Part shown: one piece after another, positions 17,010-27,030 of the stretch
How positions within the stretch are numbered: the stretch's first letter is position 1
Layout of the letters: every line of letters starts with the position of its first letter
Assembly: GCA_964371785.1 (NCBI GenBank)
Contig: CAYJOL010000004.1
Location: 186,001 to 250,000 of the forward strand
DNA length: 64,000 bases
Reading direction: 5' to 3'
DNA from: CAVQCT01 sp964371785
GTDB taxonomy: Bacteria; Zixibacteria; MSB-5A5; GN15; FEB-12
The notes under the pieces: generated by a model
Told to the model about the DNA's origin: nothing
What the model saw: only the letters and a program-made list of their open reading frames with translations
Databases searched by the model: none
Program-made: the position numbers and the translations under genes

Positions 17010-18524
17010 TTACTGAGGAGTAGCTTCAAGTGTCATCGGGTCACGGAGCGGAAGGATTGTGATCTCTCCAAAATCTGAGAATTTCTCCGCGTGTTTGTCC
17101 GATCCCTTCATGACCGCCTCCGGATCCCCTACTACCAGAAAGACGAGTTTATCAGGGCGCAAGTATTTCTGGGCGACCGCCAGCACCGCATCGGGCGTGA
17201 CCGCCTCGAAATTCTTCTTGTAATTCTGCCAGTAATCGTCGGGACGACCGGTATACTGGTCATCGGCAAAGGTGTTTACTATGCCGCTCATGTTACTGAA
17301 CGGATTGACCACGTTGCTGATAAACCCGGCTTTTGAATTCTCGACAATCTCTGATTCGCACTTTTCGGTGCGAATCCGATTGATTTCATCGACAATTAGA
17401 CGGGTTCCGAAAGCGCCCGTCTCATGTTTGGTCTGGAACCAGGCACGAAATGTTCCGGGGAAGTCAACCGGTCGCTCAAACGCACTTCCGGAATTATAAG
17501 CCAGTCCCTCGTCCGAACGGACCCGGCGAACGATTCTCGAGGTAAATCCGCCGCCACCGAGAATGTCATTCATGACCATCAACGCATAAGCATCGGGGAT
17601 ATCGCGCTTGACGCCGATATGACCGACCCGAATGCGCGACTGATTGACATCCGCCTTCTTTATCATGTAGACGCCCGGTTTCGGGTCGGGGATCTGATCT
17701 GAAATCGAAGGAAGGTCAAGCTTTTGGTCCGGCCACTCCGCAAACAGAGTGTTCAGCTTGCCAATGATATCCTTGGTCCTGAAATCACCAGCCACGGCCA
17801 CAATGAAGTTCTTCGGGAAAAAGTACTTATCACGGAAGGCAATCAGGTCATCGCGGGTAATCGAATTGATCGATTGCTCGGTAGTACGATATGGAGTCGT
17901 GCACGGGTGGTCGCCGTACATGAGGAATTGCCACTCCCGTGATTCGATCGCCGATGTGGACGAATTGCGCTGTTCCATTCCGGACAGCAGGTCTTTGCGA
18001 TAACGGTCGAGAGCATCCTGCTCAAACACGGGATTCCGAAGCACCTTGCTGAACAGCTTCAGGCCCTCATCGATGTCTTTCGACAGGCAGAACAGCGTCG
18101 CCGTCCCCTGCGAACCATCGATTCTCACCGAGATGTCTCCTGCAAGATAAGCCAGGCGCTCATCGATGGCTTTTGCGGTCATTCCCTCGACTCCGCCGTT
18201 GCGCATCAGATAGCCGACCATTCCGGCCAGCCCGGCCTTATCCACCGGCTCATACATGGAACCGGTGCGCACCAGCACCGTCAATTCGAATGTTGGCACC
18301 TCATGGTTCTCGGCGATGTAGGCGTTGATGCCGCACTTCAGGGCATGGCGATAATCAGCCGGCTTGGGCGGCTGATAGTTCAAATCCGGATAGGTAAGCT
18401 TATCGGGATGGTCGACAATGTCTGCCGCCGAAACATACGCGGCAAAACAGAGCAGGAGGGCAAGCGCCAGTACTACCACACGCACCCTCAATTGACTGCT
18501 CGGCATACAGAGTATTCTTAGCAT
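17010..18524 (-). CDS. M16-family peptidase-like subunit lacking the zinc motif
   Basis: 504 residues with a signal peptide (hydrophobic core about residues 16-32, AYVSAAD cleavage region). The fold follows M16 peptidases, with FELTVLVRTGSMYEP at the N-terminal strand and SRIVRRVRSDEGLAYNSGSAF carrying the conserved R/Y pair of the C-terminal domain. The HxxEH zinc motif is absent: the equivalent segment reads AGMVGYLMRNGG. It is therefore probably the non-catalytic partner of the active M16 protein encoded 25 bases upstream, as in known M16B heterodimers. The ATG at 18524 is preceded by AGGAG with 8 bases of spacing. Likely periplasmic. Confidence 0.88.
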   Translation of the reverse strand: MLRILCMPSSQLRVRVVVLALALLLCFAAYVSAADIVDHPDKLTYPDLNYQPPKPADYRHALKCGINAYIAENHEVPTFELTVLVRTGSMYEPVDKAGLAGMVGYLMRNGGVEGMTAKAIDERLAYLAGDISVRIDGSQGTATLFCLSKDIDEGLKLFSKVLRNPVFEQDALDRYRKDLLSGMEQRNSSTSAIESREWQFLMYGDHPCTTPYRTTEQSINSITRDDLIAFRDKYFFPKNFIVAVAGDFRTKDIIGKLNTLFAEWPDQKLDLPSISDQIPDPKPGVYMIKKADVNQSRIRVGHIGVKRDIPDAYALMVMNDILGGGGFTSRIVRRVRSDEGLAYNSGSAFERPVDFPGTFRAWFQTKHETGAFGTRLIVDEINRIRTEKCESEIVENSKAGFISNVVNPFSNMSGIVNTFADDQYTGRPDDYWQNYKKNFEAVTPDAVLAVAQKYLRPDKLVFLVVGDPEAVMKGSDKHAEKFSDFGEITILPLRDPMTLEATPQ

Positions 18525-18549
18525 TGTTTATTCTCCTCTGGCGTCTGCC

Positions 18550-20340
18550 TTACATTTCGTTGGCAGCCTTGAGTTCTTTGAGGCGGTCGTTGGCTATCTG
18601 CAGCAGACGGGTCATCTGAGCCTTCTGCGCCGGATCTGTTATCTGATCCATCTGCGAAGAAAACATCCCGATCATCTGCTCGAGACGCGCCGGGTCCTTA
18701 ATCGACATGATCATCTGCTTGGCCTGCGCGAACTGCGGATCTTCGGCCGCTTCGCCCGCACCACCCTGAGTCGCCTTTGTATTTATTACCATCACATTTC
18801 GCTGATCATTGGCAAAATACTTGTTCGCTACGCGCTGGATGTCCGCCGCAGTCACCGAATCGCACTTCTGAGGATTCAGGTTGGCTTCCTTCCAGTCGCC
18901 CATGGCCGCATTCTGACCGATGTAGAACAGGATGCCGATACCCGCCATCCGGTCCATGGAACGAATCATGTCGACCTTCATCTGGTTCTTGACTTTCTGG
19001 AGCTCATCCGGTGTCACCGGGTTAGCCTTGAGGGCCTCAATTACCTCGTAAATCGCCTGCTCCAGATCTTCCGCACGTACTCCGGATATCCCTTCAGCGT
19101 CAATCTGGAACATGCCGGCGAATCTTCTGGAATCCTGCGACGCACTCACCGCCAGTCGGCCGCCGCCCATCCCGCGACCGCCACCGCTGACCGAACCTTT
19201 GGCAATCCCTTTTTCATCGACCAGTTTCTTGTATAAGCGCCCGGTCTTGCCGCTCATGATTCCCGCCATTACTTCAAGTGGGTAGCTGTCGGTGTGTTTG
19301 AATGCGACCGTGTGATACGCGACCGTGGCCTGAGGGCTTGCTTCCGCATCCGATATCAGGCGCTTTTCACCGTACTGCTGTTCTTCGAGGGTCACCACCT
19401 CCGGCGGGGGCGTAGTCCCGCGCGGAATCCGCTCAAAGTATTTACGTACCATCACGATCATCTCATCCGGATTCAGGTCCCCAACCAGTATCATCGACAA
19501 ATTATTGGGAGCATAATACGTATTGTAATAATTATCGGCTTGCTCGCGCGTGATGCTTCCAAGATCGGATGGCCAGCCGATTACATCCCAATGGTATGAC
19601 GATGACTTCCAGAACATCGCCTGAAAGTCCTCCTCCACCCGTCCGGTCGGCGTAGATTCTACACCAAGCCGGCGCTCTTCACGCACAACATCACGCTCGG
19701 AATAGAATTCCCTGAAAACGGGATGACTGAATCGATCAGATTCAAGCCACATATACAGCTCGATCTTGTTCTTAGGCAGACGCAAGAAGTAGGCAGTCAT
19801 GTCCTGCGAGGTAAAGGCATTAAGGAATGACCCGCCGTTCTTGCTGTAGAGCTCATCGAGCTGGTCCTTGATAATCAACTGGCGTTGTTCCAGTATGAGA
19901 CTGTCGAACACCTTTTCAATCTCTCTATAGCGAGGAGTCTTGGCCTCCGGATCGAGCATGTCGGAAATCTGACCGCGTCGGAGTTCCTCGCGCATTATGT
20001 TCTCCTCGGCGCGCATTAACCCACGCAGTGAGTCAAGCTGGGCCATGATTTCGCGATCGCGCTTGATATCCTTGGTGCCAATGATTTCTGTCCCTTTGAA
20101 CATCATATGTTCAAACAGATGCGAAATTCCGGTTATGCCGGGAATTTCATTGGATGACCCGACCCGGGCGAAAATGGCGGCCATGATCGTGGGAGCCTCG
20201 TGCTTTTCCACCATCAGGACCTGCATGCCGTTGTCCAGCCGGTACTCTTTGGCATCGATGTTCTGCGCGGCCGTCGGACACGCGACGGCCAGAAGCAACG
20301 CCGCGACGACCACACCTGCATACAGACTGCGCCTGTTCAT
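18550..20340 (-). CDS. M16-family zinc metallopeptidase, active subunit
   Basis: 596 residues with a signal peptide (cleavage after CPTAAQ). The inverted zinc motif HLFEH is at about residues 74-78. Between it and the next conserved block (FTSQDMTAYFLRLP) lies an insertion of roughly 65 mostly charged residues, likely helical, not seen in compact M16B enzymes. The second domain carries the Gly-rich SGKTGRLYKKL segment. The last ~60 residues form a Met/Gln-rich helical tail. The enzyme probably degrades peptides in the periplasm together with the zinc-less subunit encoded directly downstream. The ATG has an AAGGA site. Confidence 0.9.
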   Translation of the reverse strand: MNRRSLYAGVVVAALLLAVACPTAAQNIDAKEYRLDNGMQVLMVEKHEAPTIMAAIFARVGSSNEIPGITGISHLFEHMMFKGTEIIGTKDIKRDREIMAQLDSLRGLMRAEENIMREELRRGQISDMLDPEAKTPRYREIEKVFDSLILEQRQLIIKDQLDELYSKNGGSFLNAFTSQDMTAYFLRLPKNKIELYMWLESDRFSHPVFREFYSERDVVREERRLGVESTPTGRVEEDFQAMFWKSSSYHWDVIGWPSDLGSITREQADNYYNTYYAPNNLSMILVGDLNPDEMIVMVRKYFERIPRGTTPPPEVVTLEEQQYGEKRLISDAEASPQATVAYHTVAFKHTDSYPLEVMAGIMSGKTGRLYKKLVDEKGIAKGSVSGGGRGMGGGRLAVSASQDSRRFAGMFQIDAEGISGVRAEDLEQAIYEVIEALKANPVTPDELQKVKNQMKVDMIRSMDRMAGIGILFYIGQNAAMGDWKEANLNPQKCDSVTAADIQRVANKYFANDQRNVMVINTKATQGGAGEAAEDPQFAQAKQMIMSIKDPARLEQMIGMFSSQMDQITDPAQKAQMTRLLQIANDRLKELKAANEM

Positions 20341-20609
20341 GAGTTAGTCCTTCTCTGTTTTGTGCTTATTGAGCCAACACTCTGCTCGGCATCCCCTTTC
20401 GGGCTGCGTCGAAATGTATACTATGCTATCCCCTTTAGAAAATCAAGCGGATTGTAATGGTTGCATATGATATCGGTTTTCATCTACACGGTGTGTGTTC
20501 GTACCGGCCAGCGGACACTTGCGTTGATTTCGTCAACTGACTATCATTATTCCGTAGCAAAATCATTCACCCTCTGTGAAAAAGCACTTCTGTCGAAGGA
20601 GTCAGATTA

Positions 20610-22556
20610 ATGAGTTACTTCTTGCGAATTTCAATCAGCTTTCTTGTTTTCATGAATTTCGCCGCTGTTGTCATGCCAGATAGTCAACAGACGATGCATA
20701 TCCGTTCGCACGACCGTACAAAAGTGATTACCGACCCATCCAAAGGTTACAACAGCTACCCGGCCTGGGCAGTCTTTCCGTCGGTCACGACCGACTATCG
20801 TAAGGTCGTGCTGAACGTGACCTACGCCTGCCCTGACAGCCAGCACTGCGGTGAATGGGATTATATCGACGGCATCTATCTGCGTCGAACCGGGGGTCAA
20901 GGCGGCACTTCACACGATATCGAACTTGCCCGCTTAATATCACCCTATGGTTGGCAGTTTGACTCCACCTGGGGCTTCACATGGCATGTCGACATCACCG
21001 ATTTTTCGTTTTTATTGCACGATTCGGTAGAAATTGAATTCAGGCACACCGGATACGAGAAAAACGATGACCGTGGGTGGCTTATCACGCTTGATTTCGC
21101 GGTTGCCGAAGGCCGCCCGTCAGTCGCGGTGCTTGGAATGGATACCCTTTGGTGCGGCTCAATTCCGTACGGTGATTCGACCAAACCGATCGACAGCATT
21201 CTTTCGCCCACAAGATTCACCGGACGACCTGACGCAGACATGGTCCGCCTTCGCATCCATCAGACCGGCCATGGCATGGATGATTTCGAAAACTGCTCTG
21301 AATTTTGCAGCAAGTGGCGGCAAGTCTACTTTGACGACTCCCTTGTCGATCAACGTCAGGTCTGGCGCAAATGTGGAGACAACCCGCTGTATCCGCAGGC
21401 TGGAACCTGGCTGTTTGATCGCGCTAATTGGTGCCCGGGTTCAATTGTCTTTCCCGATATCTATGACTACCCAATCACGCCCGGTTCCTCGCACACGGTG
21501 ACCATTCGCATGGAGCCATATACTGACACCCTCAAACCTTCGGCGAATTATTTCCTGTACTCCTATCTCTTTTACTGTGCCAGACCCTGGGCGACGAATG
21601 ATGTCTCACTCGAGGACATTATCGTCCCCTCGACCGCCGACGAATACTCGCGCCAGAACCCGGCCTGCGCTTATCCGATAATCCGCATCAAGAACAGCGG
21701 TAACGCACCTCTGACTTCTGTAATCGTGCGTTATGGCCTCGTCGGAAGCCAACTACAGACGTATGAATGGGCGGGACAACTGGCTCCCCAGCAGTACGCC
21801 AATGTCGACCTGCCGGGACCAATTGATGGTCCAGAAGGAAATCAGCAGTTCAACGTGTCATTGGAAGAACCAAACGGTGAGAGGGATGAGTACCCGGCCG
21901 ACAACCAGCTGACCTCAACGGTCAAACTACCGCCAGTCTACGGAACGAAGTTCATCGTGCTGTTTCGAAGCAATACTGACTCAACTGATAACGCATATTC
22001 CGTCCAGGATGCCGACGGCGATAAGCTGATGGAACACCAGCTCGGCTCGATGACCGCGAATACGTCATACCACGACACTCTGGACCTTCCCGCCGGATGT
22101 TATCGGCTCATTGTCGAAGACACTTCTGGCTCCGGACTTAATTTCTGGTTCAATCCCGAAGGCGGCTATGGGTTTATCCGCATGCTCGATATGCATGGCC
22201 ACCTATTGCATGCGTTCAATTCGGATTTTGGGAGCAGTATCGACTACTGGTTCACGACTTCCGACAATCCGGCACCGACTGCACTGCCTGACACCCCGTT
22301 GGTGAACCCATTTCCTCCCCGAAACGAAGGTAAATTCGACGTTGAAGTGTTTCTGAATGACACTGCCGACGTAACAATACAGATCTTTCCGGCCGACAGT
22401 GCCAGATTGGTATTCGACAAGAACTACCAGGCAGTCAAAGAAGCGTTCCTGCCGGTAGATATAAGTTCTGAGCCCGATGGTGTTTATTATGTTAAGTTAA
22501 GCACGGGCGATAAGACTGTATCCCGACGGATCCGCGTCAAGCGAGAGGGTCCGTAG
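20610..22556 (+). CDS. Secreted peptide-N-glycosidase F-like protein with C-terminal sorting-like domain
   Basis: 648 residues with a signal peptide (about 1-22). The central part resembles PNGase F, the amidase that releases N-glycans from asparagine. CGEWDYID contains an acidic pair like the catalytic region of PNGase F, and TGHGMDDFENCSEFCSKW matches the second acidic segment. PWATNDVSLEDIIVPS fits the C-terminal jelly-roll half. The last ~85 residues (NPFPPRNEGKFDVEVF ending VSRRIRVKREGP) resemble a surface sorting domain. The first ATG has only a GAAGGAG-type site at a normal distance. Family membership is moderately sure; activity is inference, because the exact catalytic residues cannot be aligned by eye. 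Confidence 0.72.
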   Translation: MSYFLRISISFLVFMNFAAVVMPDSQQTMHIRSHDRTKVITDPSKGYNSYPAWAVFPSVTTDYRKVVLNVTYACPDSQHCGEWDYIDGIYLRRTGGQGGTSHDIELARLISPYGWQFDSTWGFTWHVDITDFSFLLHDSVEIEFRHTGYEKNDDRGWLITLDFAVAEGRPSVAVLGMDTLWCGSIPYGDSTKPIDSILSPTRFTGRPDADMVRLRIHQTGHGMDDFENCSEFCSKWRQVYFDDSLVDQRQVWRKCGDNPLYPQAGTWLFDRANWCPGSIVFPDIYDYPITPGSSHTVTIRMEPYTDTLKPSANYFLYSYLFYCARPWATNDVSLEDIIVPSTADEYSRQNPACAYPIIRIKNSGNAPLTSVIVRYGLVGSQLQTYEWAGQLAPQQYANVDLPGPIDGPEGNQQFNVSLEEPNGERDEYPADNQLTSTVKLPPVYGTKFIVLFRSNTDSTDNAYSVQDADGDKLMEHQLGSMTANTSYHDTLDLPAGCYRLIVEDTSGSGLNFWFNPEGGYGFIRMLDMHGHLLHAFNSDFGSSIDYWFTTSDNPAPTALPDTPLVNPFPPRNEGKFDVEVFLNDTADVTIQIFPADSARLVFDKNYQAVKEAFLPVDISSEPDGVYYVKLSTGDKTVSRRIRVKREGP

Positions 22557-22595
22557 ACTGTCAGCAGCAGATACACGCATGATGAGTGCAAATTA

Positions 22596-22631
22596 AAAGC
22601 GGTGGGATGATTTCGTTCCACCGCTTTGTTT
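22596..22631. terminator. Bidirectional intrinsic terminator
   Basis: AAAGCGGTGG (22596-22605) pairs perfectly with CCACCGCTTT (22618-22627) around a 12-base loop, followed by GTTT on the right and preceded by AATTA on the left. It sits between the convergent PNGase F-like and POT transporter genes. Confidence 0.75.
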
Positions 22632-22655
22632 ATCTGGGTCGAAGAATTTTGACGG

Positions 22656-23984
22656 CTAAGATTGACTTCCGGATTTCGATGCCGCCAGAGCTTGTTCAGC
22701 ACCCGGAGTCTTCCGTTCGAACCGTCGCCCGATCATGAAGAATAGGATCGTCACCACGATCATCATTATAGTCATCGCGCCAAAATATGACCCTGGCGCC
22801 ACCTGGGTATAGATGCGAGAGAACCATGCGGCAAGTGTATCGCCAAGGAATACCGTGAACAACCAGACGCCGGTGATCACGGATTTCATTCGATCCGGCG
22901 CCTCTTCGAACGCCAATTGCAGACCGACTACCGAGATGCACAGCTCGGCCATGGTTATCAGGATATATGCGCCTAATTCCCACATGATCGAGACCTTGGA
23001 ATTGACCCCGATATAACCTGCCAGCGACATAAGACCCATACACAACACCACCAGCACGAAACCTATGAGCATCTTTCGCGGCGATGACAGCTTGTGCGTC
23101 TCATCGCGGTCTGTACGTGACCATATCCAGGCAAAAAGCGGCGTCATGATTACAATCAGTACCGGATTCAGGCTCTGAACAGCATCGGGTGGAATGTGCC
23201 AAGTCCATTTAAGGATCTGTATGTCAAGAATCATGTAGTCACGCGCAAAGAGTGTCCAGGTAGAGTACGATTGATCGAAAATCGACCAGAAGAAAACAAT
23301 CAGAAGAAACAAACCTGAGAGCCGGATAAGAGCTGCTTTTTCCTCGTGCTTCTGCTCCGGGGTCTTGACCAGTTGCCGGTCCCTTTTGATCTCTTCTTTC
23401 GGATAGTATTTCTTTCCGTAATAAAAGATTCCCAGTGACACAACCATCAGCACCGTTGGCGCCATGAAAGCCGCACCATAGCCGTACCGATCCCGGATAA
23501 ACGGAAGGGAGAAGGTGGTAACGAAGGCGCCGATATTGATCGCCATGTAAAACCAGGAGAACGCCTGTGTCATTAAATGGGATTTGCCTTCCTTCTGATA
23601 CATCAACCCCATCAGCGTGCTGATATTCGGCTTGATTGATCCGGATCCTCCGGCCAGCAGGAGCAGCGCGGTATACAGTCCTATCTGATTATTGAACGTT
23701 CCGAGTATTATGTGCCCGAGAATGTAAGGAATCGCAAAGTAGATAATCGTTTTGAACTTGCCCAGGTAATTGTCGGCTATATATCCGCCGACAATAGGCA
23801 AAATGTAGCAGAAGGCGGTGAACAGCGAGACCACCGAAGCGCTGTTTGCATCGCTATAGTTGAGCGACTGTACCATATACAGAAGCAGCAGCGTCTTCAT
23901 ACCATAGAAGCTCGCCCGTTCGGCCAGTTCCCCCCAGAAAATAAACCAGAATCCTCGTGGGTGATGATTGTCTACTACATGCAT
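22656..23984 (-). CDS. POT-family proton-dependent oligopeptide transporter
   Basis: 442 residues with about 12 membrane segments. The N-terminal signature ELAERASFYGMKTLL corresponds to the ExxERFxYYG motif of POT/PTR peptide symporters. GGYIADNYLGKFKTI and the block FSWFYMAINIGAF match further POT signatures. It imports di- and tripeptides with protons across the inner membrane. A GGAGG site lies 8 bases before the ATG. The DUF885-type peptidase gene ends 28 bases upstream on the same strand, so exported peptidase and peptide importer are probably co-transcribed. Confidence 0.92.
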   Translation of the reverse strand: MHVVDNHHPRGFWFIFWGELAERASFYGMKTLLLLYMVQSLNYSDANSASVVSLFTAFCYILPIVGGYIADNYLGKFKTIIYFAIPYILGHIILGTFNNQIGLYTALLLLAGGSGSIKPNISTLMGLMYQKEGKSHLMTQAFSWFYMAINIGAFVTTFSLPFIRDRYGYGAAFMAPTVLMVVSLGIFYYGKKYYPKEEIKRDRQLVKTPEQKHEEKAALIRLSGLFLLIVFFWSIFDQSYSTWTLFARDYMILDIQILKWTWHIPPDAVQSLNPVLIVIMTPLFAWIWSRTDRDETHKLSSPRKMLIGFVLVVLCMGLMSLAGYIGVNSKVSIMWELGAYILITMAELCISVVGLQLAFEEAPDRMKSVITGVWLFTVFLGDTLAAWFSRIYTQVAPGSYFGAMTIMMIVVTILFFMIGRRFERKTPGAEQALAASKSGSQS

Positions 23985-24012
23985 ACCTTATACCTCCAAA
24001 AGCGTTGTCGTT

Positions 24013-25329
24013 CTACTGTCGGGATGGTTCTTTCACCAGATCCGAGGCGGTCATCGGAGTAACCATGAGTTTCAAATATCGCGCCCATATCTCAGAGCTA
24101 TCCGGGTCGCCTCTGAACACATAATTTCGGGTCAATTCTTCTCCCAGTGTATAGTTGATGACGTACGATCGGTAGTTTTTGTAAAAATCAATCGCTTCCT
24201 TCGCCCCCCCTTCAGATCGTCCCGCGTATTTTACAAGGAATTCGACGGTCTCGCGTTCAGTTTTTGCGCCGTCGAGAAACATCCGGGCCGCTTCGGTCCA
24301 GGCCAAGTCCATAGCCCGAGCCTCTTGCATCACCTGCAAATACTGGTCGACAAGTGAGGTATCCAGCCCGGCCACAGGAAACAGAATCTCCCTGTAGAAT
24401 TGCCTTTTCTCTGAAGGCGTGAAGAGAACGTCAATCCCCAGATTGGCCAGCCCCTCTGATATCAGAGAAGACGGACAGTACAAGGGCTGAACGGCATATT
24501 CGACCCAGCCACTATCATGATAGAGCTGCTTCTCCTGAATGACCGCCAGCACGTGGTGTCCCGGGTACCCTTCGTGTGCCGCCGTACCGAGTAATCCGCC
24601 GAGATCAAAACCTCTGTCGGAGTTTACTTGGATAAGACTTTCCCCGTTCCCTCTGTACCAGTTGTAAGCGCCCCATGGTTTGTTGCTGACGTACTCAATT
24701 GAGAAGCGTTCGTTTTCAGGAAGTGTAATATGCCCCCTTGTTCGTCGACGACACTCCTCCACGCATGTTCTGAAAATTGTGTCGAGCCGCTCAGGGGGAA
24801 ATTTGAACTGCTTGGTGTACTCAATATATCGTTTGGAGACCGGCCCGGTGCCCGGAAGAAGATCATCCAGCAAATTCAATGCTCGCTGGAAGAACAGGCT
24901 GTCGCGGTGAGGCAGCACGGCATCAAACAGCTTCTTTGACTCCTCATCGAACGATATCCGACGGCCGTCCAGTCTGTCGACTATAGCAAGCGCGGCTATC
25001 ACGTGAGGCTGGAGCGAACTGACCCGATACTTATCGGTTTGGCTCAGCGCGCTTTCGGGCAAGGATGTGAGAGCTTGAATTAAGAGGTGCCCCTCATTGG
25101 CCAGATCTATATAAGGAAATTCCGGCGGTGCGGCTGAATCGATGGCTGTCCGCCACGATTCAGGACCGAAATACGCGTCAACAAAGTCAGGCTCAAAATG
25201 GCCGATCTTCAGAACGAATTGAACATATGCCTCAGCCAGTGAATCGACCGCTGATTCGGATGCACGCGCGGTCGCACTCACTAATAGTGCTGCGGCTACA
25301 CATAAGAATATTCCGGCGCGTCCGGCCAC
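24013..25329 (-). CDS. Exported DUF885-type putative metallopeptidase
   Basis: 438 residues starting at a GTG with an AGGAG site. The signal peptide ends near TARASES. The family hallmark HEGYPGHH lies near residue 250, and SEGLANLGIDVLF follows about 45 residues later, giving the His/Glu set expected of a gluzincin-like site. It is shorter than common DUF885 proteins (about 580 residues). Likely a periplasmic peptidase or related hydrolase. It is the first gene of a two-gene unit with the POT transporter, suggesting that it generates small peptides for uptake. The substrate is unknown. Confidence 0.8.
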   Translation of the reverse strand: MAGRAGIFLCVAAALLVSATARASESAVDSLAEAYVQFVLKIGHFEPDFVDAYFGPESWRTAIDSAAPPEFPYIDLANEGHLLIQALTSLPESALSQTDKYRVSSLQPHVIAALAIVDRLDGRRISFDEESKKLFDAVLPHRDSLFFQRALNLLDDLLPGTGPVSKRYIEYTKQFKFPPERLDTIFRTCVEECRRRTRGHITLPENERFSIEYVSNKPWGAYNWYRGNGESLIQVNSDRGFDLGGLLGTAAHEGYPGHHVLAVIQEKQLYHDSGWVEYAVQPLYCPSSLISEGLANLGIDVLFTPSEKRQFYREILFPVAGLDTSLVDQYLQVMQEARAMDLAWTEAARMFLDGAKTERETVEFLVKYAGRSEGGAKEAIDFYKNYRSYVINYTLGEELTRNYVFRGDPDSSEIWARYLKLMVTPMTASDLVKEPSRQ

Positions 25330-25445
25330 TAAACTCCTCTCGGCCCAATCGGCTGCCCGGTGATAGAAACCAACACCTTCGCTTATACCGTGGAGTACAA
25401 TGTCAGGTTTACCGGAAAAAAGGGCAAGAGGAATCTTGGAGCGGA

Positions 25446-26843
25446 TTAGACCGTCGTCACATTTTGTCCGGGGCTTCCCTGAAGTATCGCCGCCACCGTC
25501 TTCAGGCCGGTGCGGAGCAATTCCCGTGTATGCGGCACTATAACCGAAAGTCTCACGGCCATGACCGGCGCTTTCGAGTCAACCGCGAACGCTTCGCCGG
25601 GAGCGATAACCACGCCGCGCAACTGCGCTTCCATCGCCACCTGCATGCTTGTCCACCCACCCGGCAGCTCCAACCAGAGGTGATAGCTGGCGGGATGATT
25701 TCTGAACGACAGCCCTCGAAAGACTTCTGACGCCACCTTCTGCCGCAGAGCGGTGTCTTCGCGCCGCCGCGCGATAACCTGATCGGCTGTACCATCGTCC
25801 CTCCACATGGTGAACAATTCACCGACCAGCGGCGTCACACCCAGACACGAAGCATTTAATCCTTCTATCATTCTCCTGCGGCTCCGAACCGGCGCCAGCA
25901 CGAATCCTATCCGAAGACCTGCCGCGATCGATTTGGACGCCGATATCGTTAGATAGCTCTGCTCGGGAATCAGCGAAGTAATGTATCCGGGATGCTCCGT
26001 CAGCAGGGGCCGCATTATCTCATCCTCGATGACCGTCACACCATATTTCTCGGCGATCGCGGCAATTTCTCTTCGACGAACGGCCGGCCAGATGGTGTTG
26101 GTGGGATTCTGAAGCGATGGGTTGCAGTAAAGGGCGCGGATTCGACGTTGCCGACAGGCCGTCTCGAGAACATCTGGCAACATTCCTTGCTCATCGGAAG
26201 CTATACCGATCACCTGAAGATTCATCTGTTCGGCCAGCGCACGAATACCCGTGTACGTGAATCTTTCCACCGCAATCGAGTCACCGTGCTTCGTCTCGGC
26301 TGAAAGTATGACTGACAGAGCATGCTGGGCTCCCGACGTCACAAACACCGACTCCGGTTCGGCCTCAATACCGAGCGATTTCAACCACTGCGCGCCGCTC
26401 TCACGGTGTCTGGTAAATCCGGCCGCCGGTGGATACTCCAACAATGAATGAGCGCTTCGTGAACGGGCGATTCGCTTCAATGCCGAAGGAAGGTCCGGAT
26501 CGAGACTATAGACCGGGTGATTCTTGCTCAGGTCTATTCCTACCTGGGGACGTTCTGCGATACTGGCCAGAATGGAACGACCCGTCCGGGGCGACCCGAC
26601 GTATGTCCCGCGACGGCCTTCGCTGCGTATCAACCCTCGCTGTTCAGCCTCGGCATAGGCGCGGGTCACCGTTCCAATCGCCACCGAGAGAGAGTCCGCC
26701 AACTCCCGCTGAGTCGGAAGTTTTGTCTCATCTGCCAACCTCCCTCGATTAATATCATTCTCAATAGCCTTTACAATTGCCATGTAGAGGGGTTGGTCGA
26801 CCGACTGAAGATCTGGTTTCCAGGATACCTGTTCTATGCTCAT
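25446..26843 (-). CDS. MocR-type GntR/aminotransferase transcriptional regulator
   Basis: 465 residues in two domains. The N-terminal winged helix (about residues 15-80) has the GntR phrase LPTQRELADSLSVAIGTVTRAYAE. The rest is a fold-type I PLP domain with NPSLQNPTNTIWP and the Schiff-base lysine segment ISASKSIAAGLRIGFV (about residue 300). MocR proteins sense PLP or an amino compound and control neighbouring genes; the divergent aminotransferase at 27031 is the obvious target. No Shine-Dalgarno sequence precedes the ATG. A TATAAT on the minus strand (26854-26849) ends 5 bases before it, predicting a leaderless mRNA. Confidence 0.92.
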   Translation of the reverse strand: MSIEQVSWKPDLQSVDQPLYMAIVKAIENDINRGRLADETKLPTQRELADSLSVAIGTVTRAYAEAEQRGLIRSEGRRGTYVGSPRTGRSILASIAERPQVGIDLSKNHPVYSLDPDLPSALKRIARSRSAHSLLEYPPAAGFTRHRESGAQWLKSLGIEAEPESVFVTSGAQHALSVILSAETKHGDSIAVERFTYTGIRALAEQMNLQVIGIASDEQGMLPDVLETACRQRRIRALYCNPSLQNPTNTIWPAVRRREIAAIAEKYGVTVIEDEIMRPLLTEHPGYITSLIPEQSYLTISASKSIAAGLRIGFVLAPVRSRRRMIEGLNASCLGVTPLVGELFTMWRDDGTADQVIARRREDTALRQKVASEVFRGLSFRNHPASYHLWLELPGGWTSMQVAMEAQLRGVVIAPGEAFAVDSKAPVMAVRLSVIVPHTRELLRTGLKTVAAILQGSPGQNVTTV

Positions 26844-26848
26844 AATTT

Positions 26849-26854
26849 ATTATA
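26849..26854 (-). promoter_or_regulatory. -10 box of the MocR gene
   Basis: A consensus TATAAT read on the minus strand, five bases before the MocR start codon. The -35 region at 17 bases is weak, which would fit an activated or autoregulated promoter. Transcription would start at about the ATG. Confidence 0.45.
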
Positions 26855-26917
26855 CTTCAATATGATAGATCATCTAGTTGATATACGGGCGACTGGTTGT
26901 CGACGGCTTACATTGTT

Positions 26918-26936
26918 TATTGTCACTATGACAATA
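26918..26936. promoter_or_regulatory. Candidate MocR operator, perfect inverted repeat
   Basis: TATTGTCA, CTA, TGACAATA: 8-bp arms around a 3-base centre, in the A/T-rich region between the divergent MocR and aminotransferase genes. Two further ATTGTA half-site-like elements (near 26938 and 26949) follow it on the aminotransferase side. Operator function is inference from position and symmetry. Confidence 0.5.
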
Positions 26937-27030
26937 TAATTGTAACTCTATTGTATCATATAATGTATTATAAAAATGAAGTCAAGACAAAGTTTCAAGA
27001 TTGATGCCCTCCGTGGTTAGGAGTTGACAT

